A DNA stretch of 64,000 nt from assembly GCA_001661515.1 (NCBI GenBank), contig LUVW01000043.1, positions 140,164 through 204,163 of the forward strand, in the 5' to 3' direction. The notes below the pieces were generated by a model that was given only the letters and a program-made list of their open reading frames with translations, made no database searches and was not told the DNA's origin. Below, piece after piece: positions 48,001 through 57,697 of this stretch. The stretch comes from Capniomyces stellatus (taxonomy: Eukaryota > Kickxellomycota > Harpellomycetes > Harpellales > Legeriomycetaceae). The number at the start of each line of letters is the position of its first letter. Position 1 is the first letter of the stretch. The position numbers and the translations under genes are program-made.

Positions 48001-48349
48001 CTTCCACAACTCTGTCATCCACCTTCATGTACCTGAGGGTTCAACTCCCAAGGACGGTCCAAGCGCTGGAATCACCATGGCTACCTCCCTCCTCAGTCTT
48101 GCCCTCAACAAACCCGTCGACAACAGCGTTGCTATGACCGGCGAACTCACACTAACCGGTAAAATCCTCAAGATCGGCGGCCTCAAAGAGAAAACTATCG
48201 CCGCTAGAAGGTCCGGCGTCAAACGCATCCTCTTCCCCATCGATAACCTGTCTGACTGGAACGACTTGCCTCCCCATGTCAAGGAAGGCGTCGAAGGCTG
48301 TCCCGTCAGCTACTACCACCAAGTACCTCCACTTGTTGGTCTCGCTTAA
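45074..48349 (+). CDS. PIM1: Mitochondrial Lon protease
   Basis: Single exon, 1091 aa. A basic presequence (about residues 1-60) is followed by a Lys/Glu-rich stretch (72-165) and the Lon substrate-binding domain starting YPRILVLPIARRPLFPGFYKAV. A second Lys/Glu-rich insert lies at about 327-360. The AAA+ module has Walker A GPPGVGKTS (about 629-637), Walker B PLVLIDEIDKLG and DPASALLELLDPEQNSSF. The proteolytic domain has the Ser-Lys dyad: Ser997 in DGPSAG and Lys1040 in GGLKEK, spaced 43 residues as in bacterial Lon. Lon degrades damaged matrix proteins and helps maintain mtDNA. Coding strand is purine-rich to about 46.75 kb and C-rich after it. It converges on the RA-PH gene (164 bp between stops). 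Confidence 0.97.
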   Translation: MYKIPTTKALNKSAFGLLLGGRVGVKSAVGIIGSTISRGELSRRIESWKINEQRRGISCSKKSLFHLTNISEKENKKGKGMKEKEEQEKEKDTEKEGDKKTSKSKEGVNGKEKDAKEEKEEKVMDKEKTLDKEKVETVEKVDKVEKEDRVEKGDRVKIEEGKVRHEKAIDQLRQAVGVSETGLPSKTDIPAEYPRILVLPIARRPLFPGFYKAVVIKDPKVIATIKELLKIGEPYVGAFMLKDEELDVDHVDDKSLVYDVGVFAQITSVFPSTIQEEDSLTVVLYSHGRIKLEEMTNEVDEEFLEKEKNRRVKESKVVAEVEQELEAGKEKEDKEKEKEKEEEKKEGEEKEAEKEEEKTSQEKVIKVLTDNGFLAGKVSNVKAQVVGKKSQMIRAVTSEIVAVFKEISTLNPLFRDQIASFSMSQSAGNVFEDPGRLADFAAAVSSGEAKELQGILEEESVEERLELAHVVLKKELVNAQLQNKISKDVEAKISKRQREFYLMEQLRGIKRELGLESDGKDKLVEGFKKKAAGLEMPEDVRKVFDEEIAKLLHLEPAASEFNVTRNYLDWLTQIPWGKSSRENFDVAYAKKVLDEDHYGLEDVKDRILEFIAVGKLRGQVQGKILCFVGPPGVGKTSIGKSIARALDRQFYRFSVGGLSDVAEIKGHRRTYVGAMPGKVVQALKKTGTENPLVLIDEIDKLGRGNQGDPASALLELLDPEQNSSFMDHYLDVPLDLSRVLFVCTANLTDTIPGPLLDRMEVIRLSGYLSDEKVAISKQYLVPAAKKNAGLEHANVQLTDESIDVLIRNYCRESGVRNLKKHIEKLYRKCALDIVIKGIAIPAPHPESPDQPPAKNAPAESMLIPESYSLDIVPDMLKHYVGPPVFTTDRMYEKTDPGVVMGLAWTSMGGSALYIESVVKNQTVENSNSNSNSNPKIEFSGKMFTSGKLGQVMNESANLAYTYAIVHLRKLDSSNKFFHNSVIHLHVPEGSTPKDGPSAGITMATSLLSLALNKPVDNSVAMTGELTLTGKILKIGGLKEKTIAARRSGVKRILFPIDNLSDWNDLPPHVKEGVEGCPVSYYHQVPPLVGLA

Positions 48350-48513
48350 TTTTCTTCTTTCTTTTTCTTCTTTTTAATTATTACTCTTTCTTCTAGCTTT
48401 ATAAATTTCCTTATTTATTATCATTTTACTAATACTACAAAAAAAAAAAGAAAAAAAAAACAAAACATAAATCATATATATAATTTAGAAATAACAGCTA
48501 CTAGATCAAACTA

Positions 48514-51500
48514 TTATCTGTTCTGATAATGGTGCTCTTCCAACTCCACCAACGGCCCCTTAATGTTTGGATACACTCCATTACTCATCGCGTTGCTTCC
48601 TCCCCCAACCGTCTTTTTCCGACTCAGCTTTGACTTCCCATTGGCAGCCAACGTGTTTCTAAAGGCTGAATACGTAAATCCCGGATTGTTTTGCTCAATT
48701 TCGTCATAATCAATCGTCACCAATGGCTTCCCAAACGGTCCGCCTCCCCCTACATTCACATTCCCAGCCTTCCCCGTGCTACTTCCATCACCACTACCAC
48801 CTGCTTTCTTTTCTTGATGCGCCATCAACAAACTCCCCTGCGTATAATTAGTTACTGCCCCGCTCGACCCTGGCCCTGTAAACCCAGTGTATACTCCGCC
48901 ACCTGATCCATTTCCTGCCAAGTAGTTGGATTTATTGGGTGCTGTTGAAGACGGTTTTGGTTGGTTGTCTAATGGCTTGTAATGTTTTGTCTGTGTTTTG
49001 CTCCTAACCAGCTTGTTTAACCCCCCTCCTCCTCCTCCTCCTCCTCCTCCTCCTCCTATGCTGCTGGCACTGGCGCTGTTGTTGGTGGTATTATAGCCTG
49101 TATTGTTTGTTTGGTTCAACAACGACCCCTTTGTGAACATTGCGTATTTTTCACTTTCCATTCTCAAATAATTCTCAATATTTGGGTTCATATTCATGTT
49201 TATATTCGTATTTGATCCTCCTCCATTACTGTTCAGGTTGTTGCTGCTGTAGTTCTTTTTGGCCAGCAACGATCCCGGCACAAACTCAGCATCAAAATCC
49301 ATGAAATTTCCACTGCTCGCATTGTGATCTTGTGCTGTCGTGTTTGGCTGACGGGCATCAAACAGTTTCGAGTTAATCAATAACTTGCTATCCTTATCAT
49401 TCACTCCTCCTCCTCCTCCACCTTGCTTACCCCCCATACTCTCGCTTGAGCTCTGGTCATAACTTGCGTTACTACTTGTGCTAAAAGTCAGCCCACCCAC
49501 ATCAACCAACTCGACATCGTTCATCTTAACCATTTCAGCCTGAGTGTCCAGCACCATCCCCAAATGCTCCACATCAACATTCCTGCCTTTTGCATTGGTA
49601 TTGGCTTCCTCGCCTGCCCCCCTCGCCTGGGCTGAGTTGAACTGGTTTGTCCTGATATCCAGCAACGGCTTTACAGGAATCTGGTTGCTTCCCAACTGCC
49701 CCTCATTCCCGGCCCCACCACCACTGCCAACCAGGCTACTATCACCTCCATGCTCCACACTTCCCGCAAGCTTATCCTGGATGTACTTGGCAACACGCAG
49801 TTGGTTCTTGGACTCGGTAACTGCACCAACCCACTCGTTTTCCAGCTCTGGCGTCTCGGCACAAAAGTACTTTACATAATCCTCCAGTGGCTTCTCATAC
49901 ATACGAATCGGCATTTCGGACTTCAGCGCAAACACAAACCGGGTTGGCGACCCCTTGACCGGCTTCAGAGGGGAAAACACCGCAAAGCTGTCAAGCGGTC
50001 TTTGAAACACAAACACGTTCTTTTCTGCCCCAGCAACGCCGCCCAGACTTTTGTTCTTTGCCTTCGCCTTACATATGCCCAACACGTGCTGGTCCAGCAC
50101 AAAGTCTGCCTTTGCCCACTTGTTTTTTGCCCCGCGGTAATACAACACCCCGCTATGGCTGATATTCTCCGGCCTCAGTGACTGGCTCATGTCCAACGCC
50201 TGTCTGTTGTGGTGCAGCCTCGCTATCAAGTAGTTCTTGCTTGTGCTGTCCCACGACTGCATCACCACCGACACTTTTTCCCAGCTATTCAGCACCCGCT
50301 CAATTGCAAACGGCCCGTTCCTCTCGTACAACACCCAGCTCTTACCGCCGTCCCTCTCAAGAATCCCGGCCCGCTCCATCTCGCTCACCAGCTGCAGACT
50401 CGTCGTCTTCTGCGTCGACACCATCGGGTAGTTTCTGCCCTCGTCCTCTATGTACACCTTGAACTCGTACTTTTCAAGCATCAAACTCACTAACACTTTC
50501 TCTGCCCTTTTCAGCTCGCTCTTGCTATCCTCTTGCGTTTTTGACCCCAGCCAATCATAACCAACCCCCAACTGCGCCCCACTGCTCTCCACTTCCACCC
50601 CCATCTTGTACCCCTCAACCCGCGAAATGTGGTACCTGACCAACTGCCTCAGAATATCTACATTGCTCGCCTGCTGTTTTCCCTTCATCAACGAAACAAA
50701 CGCGTCTGAATCTCCAAAGTCTTCGCTGCTCAGCTTTCTGCTTGTCCAGCTGCTTGTCACTGCTTCCTTCTCGTCTGTAGCCCTGATGTTTACAACCCCT
50801 GGAATCCCAAAGGCATCAAGTTCTGCCCCGCCCAAATTTCCCTCATCTTCCCTCTCCTCCTCCTCCTCAGAAACTCTCTCTTTTCCTCTCCTCACAAACC
50901 GCGATTTGTTGCGACTGCTCCTCAGCGACTCGATTGATTTTGACACCTTCAAGCTAACCAGTCGCTTCAACCCGCCGCCTTGCTCAGCCCCTTTTTCTCC
51001 TGAACTGATGCTAATATTACGCTCCAACACCTGCGAACCTTCCCCTGAATTTCCCCCCGAATTTTCCCGCGAATTAAACCTCGAGTTTACGCCCAACCCT
51101 CCCACAAGACTCCCCATTCTACTCAGCCCAGCCTTACTATCGCTCTGGCTCTCTTTAGCTCCCAACAGGTTCCCCTTGCTCTCCATCCCAGATATCACTC
51201 CGTACATAAACTCCACACTGCTTTCATTCGCATTTGCCGAATTGCACGCCATTTGTCTACTGCTGTTGTTCCTGCTACCACTGCTCATCTGAGCAAAGTC
51301 CCCGTTTACATGCCCATTACCGTCCTCTTGCACTAGCCGTGTCCTGCTTGACTTGTCCATAGTTGGAATCATGTTGGTCGAGTACTGCAGCGAATATCGC
51401 TCCAAATCCAAATCTGCATTTGAACCCGAGTGTGGATTTGGCCTTGTGTCTAAACTTTGATTTGCGTCCTCATACTTGGCATTGCTGATGTTGCTTTGAT

Positions 51501-52755
51501 TGGTCTCTGTTTGGTTTCTGTTTTTGTTCTCGCTCCTGTTTTTTCTCGCTTGTTTGCCGCCTCTGTGCCCAAACTTGTACAAACTCGAATCGCTGTCACT
51601 ATCAACAGCTTCATTCTTCACCCCAACACCTTTACTCGCCACTATAGCTTCCACTCCGCCATTACTCTTGGTCCTGTCCGCCTCCTCCTGCGTTGGCTGG
51701 CCAAACTGCTTCTTTTTTAAAATCGCCGTCTCCATTTGCACACTACTCCTACTCACACTGTTCGCTCTACTGTTTTCCCCGCTAATCGGAATGTATCCCA
51801 ACTCCCTATCCCTCCCTCCATAATAATCCAGCTTTGCCACGTTGTTGTACATATCCGTACCCACCCCTGATCCCTCCGCCCTGCCTCCCCCCTCGCCCAC
51901 TTCGCGTCCTGATGTCTTTAACTCCAGCTCATTCCTCACCACTGATAACGGCACATCCGAATCCGAGTCCGCATCCGCATTTAGCCCTCGATTTGAGTCT
52001 TGACGCGATATCAAGTTCGTATTCAGCCTTGAATACGCCTCTGACTTTGATTTTAACTTTGCCTTGGTTCTTGAGCTTGGGCTTGAGCTTAAGTTTGTAT
52101 TTATATTCAAATTTGGTGCCACGCAGCCACCCAATTGATACCCTCTACCCATTGCATCCTCACTTGGCTCTCTCCGATACCCTCCCTTTTCTACACCCGT
52201 TTCTCTCAGCCTCTCCTGTATTGATATCCCTCCTACCACCAACTGCGACAGCGGAACATCCGATTCTGACTCTGACCCTGTATTTACTTCTGTATCTACA
52301 TTTCCAAATGTATTCATATTTGTTTTCTGGCTCCTCATTACCGCTTCCCCTCCCCGCTTCTCGCCACTGATATTTGCTCCTTCTCCCTCCATCCTTGTAA
52401 ACTGACCTCCATTTGTGTTCATATACTCTTTATTCTTGATTATCCTATTCAGCCCCTCATTGGACTCTACTTGGCTCAAATTCAACGCTGCCAACGGAAT
52501 ATCCTCATCTGACGACCGATCTTCGTATTCTACTCCTCTACTCACATCTCCTCTCTCTTGTGCTGCCCACCCTCTATTACTACCTCTTCTGCCTCCTCCA
52601 CCAAGAATTCCTGTATTCTCCACCACTTCTGTTCTCTTTTGTGAAAGCCCTCTACGCCCCCGGTTATTTCTCAGTACCACCTGTTCCCTCCAATCACCGT
52701 TATCACCCGCTCCGTCCCCATTTATCCCATAATTTAACGACTTTTTTTTCTCCAT
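48514..52755 (-). CDS. RA-PH domain adaptor protein, large disordered tails
   Basis: Single exon, 1413 aa. The N-terminal 680 residues are Ser/Asn/Arg-rich and disordered. They contain three copies of an acidic motif followed by [D][IV]PL: SSDEDIPLAAL (81-91), SESDVPLSQL (163-172) and DSDVPLSVV (265-273). A Ras-association-like ubiquitin fold spans about 748-850 (VLVSLMLEKYEFKVYIED... GKSWVLYERN... LIARLHH), followed directly by a PH domain at about 865-985 (SGVLYYRGAKNKWAKADFVL... YVKYFCAETPELENEWVGAV). The tandem RA-PH module is the core of Grb7/MRL-type Ras/Rap effectors, so a membrane-recruited small-GTPase effector in polarity or signalling is inferred. The C-terminal tail is Asn/Gly-rich with a poly-Gly run near 49023-49060. 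No yeast name assigned. Confidence 0.85.
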   Translation of the reverse strand: MEKKKSLNYGINGDGAGDNGDWREQVVLRNNRGRRGLSQKRTEVVENTGILGGGGRRGSNRGWAAQERGDVSRGVEYEDRSSDEDIPLAALNLSQVESNEGLNRIIKNKEYMNTNGGQFTRMEGEGANISGEKRGGEAVMRSQKTNMNTFGNVDTEVNTGSESESDVPLSQLVVGGISIQERLRETGVEKGGYRREPSEDAMGRGYQLGGCVAPNLNINTNLSSSPSSRTKAKLKSKSEAYSRLNTNLISRQDSNRGLNADADSDSDVPLSVVRNELELKTSGREVGEGGGRAEGSGVGTDMYNNVAKLDYYGGRDRELGYIPISGENSRANSVSRSSVQMETAILKKKQFGQPTQEEADRTKSNGGVEAIVASKGVGVKNEAVDSDSDSSLYKFGHRGGKQARKNRSENKNRNQTETNQSNISNAKYEDANQSLDTRPNPHSGSNADLDLERYSLQYSTNMIPTMDKSSRTRLVQEDGNGHVNGDFAQMSSGSRNNSSRQMACNSANANESSVEFMYGVISGMESKGNLLGAKESQSDSKAGLSRMGSLVGGLGVNSRFNSRENSGGNSGEGSQVLERNISISSGEKGAEQGGGLKRLVSLKVSKSIESLRSSRNKSRFVRRGKERVSEEEEEREDEGNLGGAELDAFGIPGVVNIRATDEKEAVTSSWTSRKLSSEDFGDSDAFVSLMKGKQQASNVDILRQLVRYHISRVEGYKMGVEVESSGAQLGVGYDWLGSKTQEDSKSELKRAEKVLVSLMLEKYEFKVYIEDEGRNYPMVSTQKTTSLQLVSEMERAGILERDGGKSWVLYERNGPFAIERVLNSWEKVSVVMQSWDSTSKNYLIARLHHNRQALDMSQSLRPENISHSGVLYYRGAKNKWAKADFVLDQHVLGICKAKAKNKSLGGVAGAEKNVFVFQRPLDSFAVFSPLKPVKGSPTRFVFALKSEMPIRMYEKPLEDYVKYFCAETPELENEWVGAVTESKNQLRVAKYIQDKLAGSVEHGGDSSLVGSGGGAGNEGQLGSNQIPVKPLLDIRTNQFNSAQARGAGEEANTNAKGRNVDVEHLGMVLDTQAEMVKMNDVELVDVGGLTFSTSSNASYDQSSSESMGGKQGGGGGGVNDKDSKLLINSKLFDARQPNTTAQDHNASSGNFMDFDAEFVPGSLLAKKNYSSNNLNSNGGGSNTNINMNMNPNIENYLRMESEKYAMFTKGSLLNQTNNTGYNTTNNSASASSIGGGGGGGGGGGGLNKLVRSKTQTKHYKPLDNQPKPSSTAPNKSNYLAGNGSGGGVYTGFTGPGSSGAVTNYTQGSLLMAHQEKKAGGSGDGSSTGKAGNVNVGGGGPFGKPLVTIDYDEIEQNNPGFTYSAFRNTLAANGKSKLSRKKTVGGGSNAMSNGVYPNIKGPLVELEEHHYQNR

Positions 52756-55700
52756 GCCCCCTATAAACCATTATTACTCTCATTTATTAGCCAACTGCCT
52801 AATCCATATTCTCTTGCTTTACATTTAAACTTCTTTTTGATAAACAAAACAAACTCTTAAATCAAGCCATTCTCTCTATACTTCTTTTCCATTTGGTACT
52901 GTCTATCAAGAAAGTACCTTGTTGTTCTCCATATCCATATCTCGCCCTATCGCCGTGGCTATCCTCCCTGTTTCTCGATTTATTTTCCTCTGTGTTATAC
53001 CTTCTGGCATATATATTCTTTTCCATTCCTTCGTTCTTACCCGGTCCGGTTTTCCAAAGCTGCTAACCTTGAATTCCCTTTATCTATTTATTCTTCCTCT
53101 TTTCGAATTGCCTTTATTACAACTTTAATTATACCTTCTTCTTCTTTCTTTCTTTCTTTCTTCCTTTCTTTTGAATGGCCCCGTTTTGACTTTGCTTGGA
53201 CGCGTTATTCAGTTTCCAGAACCTAGCCTATATTTTGTTTTGCTCTGTTTTCTTTCGTTTTTTTCTGTTTACACCGCTAAAACCTCTACTGCATGCCCGG
53301 TTTGCTTTTAACCTTACTTTACTTAAATTCGCCGTCCAATATTTGTATTGTCACTACTGCTGCTACTCTTATTCTTATTTTCTCTTTATTTCTTTATGCG
53401 CTCAGCTATACTGATATGAATACTTTTATAGTTTGTGTGTAGGCAAATACTAAAGAACCTTTACTTTGCCTTGTTTTCTTTGCTTTTTTGGTCTTTATAT
53501 GATCGTATATTTATTATCCTTATTTTTGTTTTTTGTCCTTTATTTGATGTACGTTCTAAATTGCACCTTTTTTTATTTGCTTTTTTTCAGCTCTGCAAAC
53601 TTGATTTCAATCTCCAAGTCAAATAAAAACCTGCTTTAAGAACAAATCCGCCATTCTTTTTTTCTTTTCTTTTTTTCTTTCTTTTTTTATCCTCAATTCA
53701 CATAATATTTCTGTTGCTTTCGGTCCAAAAAATAAAGTATATTTGCAAGTTATACAAAACTTAATTAATTATCTGTACTTTTTTTACGTAATATTTCGAT
53801 TGCAATAAACACACGCTTTTAATCTTATTTGTTAACATAAAAGCATCGCAAATAAGATTCTCCACAACTAAACTCTTTCTTTAGTTTCAATCCCTCAATT
53901 GTTCGTAACGTGATGCACACTTAATTTGCACAATCTCTTTTTATCTCTTTCGTCTTTTTTTCTTTTTCTTTTTTAATTTCACCTTTTTTCCTTCTAATTC
54001 CAACTTTTTGTTTCACCTCTTGCTCTTTTTTGCCTTAATTTTCAATTCTGTTACATTGACTTTGAATTAAGTGAGAGTAAAAACGACATTTGTTTTAAAT
54101 TGATTTCGGTTATAAATAATAGTAATAATAAAAAAACAATTCAAAGCAATATATAAAGGCAGACTCAGCTATAATATCATTTTGATTCATCCAACAACCT
54201 ATTTTACATTGTTCTTGGTATAAAATGGCCGCATATTTATCAGTATTGTTTGATTTTAGCCTCAATTTGCTTGTTCTTTTTCATCTTCGCTTTTAAATTA
54301 AATCTGCTCTTTTTAATTTACCAAGCTATATTATTAACTTCAACATCATCGCACCTCCTCATGACAATACTTCCTTCATCCTCACAATCAAAGTACACAC
54401 CACACTACCATCAACTAACTTGCACATCACTCGGTATAATCTAATCTCAAAGAGAGTATGCCTTGGTTAAATATACACTCTAATCAACACTTTAGTCTGA
54501 TAATATACTATGCCTGCTCTCCACCTTCAAACCACCAACTTCAAATATTAGTGTATACCACATTTACATACATCACTACCACTAAACAATAAGAAAAAAG
54601 GTAGTAGTGATAACTAGGCATACCACCATCTCAGAACCCAATAACGTGTATATATCCGCTTGCTCACTATTAGTTGACAATTCCCACACTCTTATGCCCT
54701 ATATTTCATCAATATACGTCAGGAAACTTTAACTTCTTCCCAGCCTATAGTCAATCATACGGCCTATCTTTTTTTTGTGTTAGATTTAAAAAAACTATCC
54801 TTTTTAACCTTGGAGATGGCCAAAGCTGCGCCTAGGCTATAAGCAAAAGCCAAACCTCCTTGCCTGCGCTATACTTCTTGTAAAAAGTTGACCCTGTATG
54901 GGGCCATTGTACGATACCTTGCTTTCTAAGTAAGTTTGGCATTTGTGGTATTTCCAGCTATGGCTTTCATGGCCCCTTTACCCTCTTGCAGTTTGGCTGT
55001 TTGCCTTAAATTTGCATATTTTTTTTCTTTCGCTTTTTCTCCCCTTACTTCTTTTGAGGTTTTTTTTGTGGTGTTGGACTAATTGTGCTAATCATACTGA
55101 GTTGTTTCTATTTTTCGTCGCAACATTTGCTTGGTTTAGATTGGCTCAACTGCCCGGTATCTTGGGTGCTTTTTACCTTTCCAGCCAAAACCACACAATG
55201 ATTCTCCTAGCCAATTGATTGGTCCATAAGTAAACAAATCCAGTGTTGGTATTGGAATAGCTGCCTTGTTTACTTTTTTACCCAGTTTCCAGTTTCCACT
55301 TTCTATTTTGTTTATCTCTGCAAACTTTATTCCTTTTGCTGCTTTGTATTGAGCAGATTTAAATGTTGGCAAATCCAGAAAACAATAATGAAAAAAAGAA
55401 AATAAATACGTTGGTAAATAGCGATGTTATAATTGGCTATTTACTAGACCATCATGTTGAAAATGTGATTTTAATCACTTTGTCATTTTTTAAATCCAAA
55501 TATAGGACTCTTGGATCAACTTTGTTGTTTCTATTTTTGTGCATTTGTTTTTCTCTAAAAAGCTTCAGTTATTTTTTAGTGCACCTAATCGCCCACATTG
55601 AAAAAAATGTGCCATTGAATTTCCAAACTAAAATAATAACCAATTTTCTACTAAAGAGTTCACTAGTGGCAACTCCTATTTGCAAACCACTTATTATTTG

Positions 55701-56260
55701 CTCTTGAAAATAACATTATACCTTTAGCCGCATTTATCCTATGGGATATTTGCTTGAGAATATTAATTTGATGGATTTAGGCACAAATAGATAGCACGGG
55801 CAATTTCCTCTTTCTCTTACCTAAAACCTGCCAAAAATAAACTCGCTGGTAAACCATGATTAATAATTAGCAAAGAAAATTATATAAAAATTGTATTATT
55901 TAAATAAAAAAAAATCATAGTAATAGTCCTCAAAATAGGATTCCAAAAAAAAGCCCATCAAACCATACCTTGTCGATAATTACATTTAAGCAAATAGAAA
56001 GTGCACTGAAGGCATAAACTACAACTCTACCTTGCAAAAACAAGCTCGATATCCTATAGAATTCGACGATTTTGAAAGCTGAGCTTATATTTGCAAAAGT
56101 ACATCAGCGAGTTTAATTAAGCACACCTGTATCTCAACCGGCAGCAACTATTTTAACAAGCACTATACATCGATTCGGTATACTAGCTATCCACTCCAGC
56201 AGACTCGGTTAGCTAAATACAACAGCGTGTTTATCAAGACACATTTTTTGCACACCCAAT
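52756..56260. other. Intergenic 3.5 kb
   Basis: Between divergently transcribed RA-PH (-) and LEA2-A (+) genes. Pyrimidine-rich on plus up to about 54.1 kb, then AT-rich. A TTTC/TTCT tract lies at about 53140-53170. Frames at 52919-53626 are composition artefacts. A 78-codon minus frame at 55136-55372 is more balanced but has no recognisable domain. Confidence 0.55.
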
Positions 56261-57085
56261 ATGAGCTCCAATCGCTACAACGACAGTAACTACACCAAGG
56301 CGAGTGGTTCTTACGACTACGGACAAACCCACGAAAATAAAGACAGAGAGAAGGAAGTTGGATATACTGCATCCGGGTCGCGCCTCGAAAGCAATCAACA
56401 CGACTCGACAAGTTACGGCACGCGTATGGATGAAAGGCGGCAAAGTCGTACATGGTTCAGCAAAAAGTGCATTATCATATTTTTATCAGTAGTAGCTGTG
56501 CTTCTAATCGCCATTGGGGTTGTACTCTTTATTTTTTGGCCAAGAATACCCGAAAGTAGCTTCAAAAAGGCGGTTTTAGGACAGGCAAAAAGCTCTACAG
56601 GATCGGTTACAACAAGTCTGGTTGGTGCACAAGCACCAAAGATAACACTGGGTGGAGGTGTGTTTATTCCCCTAGTACTCCAGTTTGATTTCAGCAACCC
56701 GAACTATGTACCTTGGACATTTAAAACCCTAGAAATAACGGGGGAGCTAAACCTGCCTGGGGGTGTAAATTACCCTGTAGGTTTTGGGAGCATTCCGGAC
56801 CAGTTCGTAATGCCATCAAGAAGCGTCAACAACACAATGAACATCAACTTCAACTTTACATTGAAAGTGGGCGAACTAAATTACAAGGACGCGTACACGA
56901 CTGTTGTGGATGCGTGTAGCACAGGTGGAAAACCCCTTACGCTTAGTTACAACACAAAAGTTGATGTAGGCATTGCCTCGATAATAAACAAAAGCATAAG
57001 CTCTTCCGACAAAATCTCGTTCAAATGCCCGGCAAACCAGCTATCCTCATTTGGATTTGACTTGCTAAAGATGTTCAAGTTTTAA
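56261..57085 (+). CDS. LEA2-domain single-pass membrane protein A
   Basis: Single exon, 274 aa. A polar N-terminal cytosolic tail of about 65 residues (Asn/Ser/Tyr-rich, several Arg/Lys before the membrane) leads into one membrane helix, CIIIFLSVVAVLLIAIGVVLFIFW, ending in the PRIPES juxtamembrane motif. The extra-membrane domain (about 100-270) has the LEA2/WHy-like beta-sandwich features: VFIPLVLQFDFSNPNYVPWTFKTLEITGEL, PGGVNYPVG and several NxT/S sites. In fungi such proteins are uncharacterised vacuolar or plasma-membrane proteins; in plants the fold is linked to desiccation and membrane stress. It has a convergent paralogue at 57698-58564. Confidence 0.8.
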   Translation: MSSNRYNDSNYTKASGSYDYGQTHENKDREKEVGYTASGSRLESNQHDSTSYGTRMDERRQSRTWFSKKCIIIFLSVVAVLLIAIGVVLFIFWPRIPESSFKKAVLGQAKSSTGSVTTSLVGAQAPKITLGGGVFIPLVLQFDFSNPNYVPWTFKTLEITGELNLPGGVNYPVGFGSIPDQFVMPSRSVNNTMNINFNFTLKVGELNYKDAYTTVVDACSTGGKPLTLSYNTKVDVGIASIINKSISSSDKISFKCPANQLSSFGFDLLKMFKF

Positions 57086-57697
57086 AAGTTCTTAACAACC
57101 ACACTTGTGGAGCTACACTCAAAGTAACCAGCTGGCTTGGCCGTATCTATATTTGTGAGTAAAGTCATATCTGTATCCCAACTAAGTCATCTAGTCATTT
57201 TTACCAAACTATTTATTTCAATAGGCTTTTTCTATCTTTGACCACCATGCAATGCTAAATTAGCAACATATTGTACTTTGAGTTACAGTTTGGGTATGCT
57301 CGGGAATGGGAATTTTAGACGTCGTCGAGCACCATCCATTTTGGTTCGCTTTTATCTGCTTTTTATCTATTTACTAGTTTACTTATTTACTTATTTACTT
57401 TAATGTACTACTGATCTCGCATGGATCGATTAATAGACAAAATTTTGAAATGTGCGCAACATAAACCGATGCTCTTAACTGGCTTGAGAGTGGTATTGTT
57501 ATTATAGTACTTGTTTTTTTGTGAATATAAACATAAATATATTGATACCGATAATGTACAACTTGGTTCCAAAGCAAAGGACAAAAATAAAAGTTGTATT
57601 TTCTTAGACTACCATAGGTAAACCTCGAAACAAAAAAAAAGGTAGAAAAGTAATAAAGCTTGTGTAAATGTACTGTATTGTTGTGGGTATAGTTTGA
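57086..57697. other. Intergenic between convergent LEA2 paralogues
   Basis: 612 bp AT-rich shared 3' region. Small antisense frames (57395-57577) not supported. I saw no obvious inverted repeat here that would date the duplication. Confidence 0.6.

Noticed and set aside
55136..55372. 78-codon minus-strand frame with balanced composition
   Set aside because: Amino-acid use looks protein-like, but I recognise no motif and found no adjoining exon.
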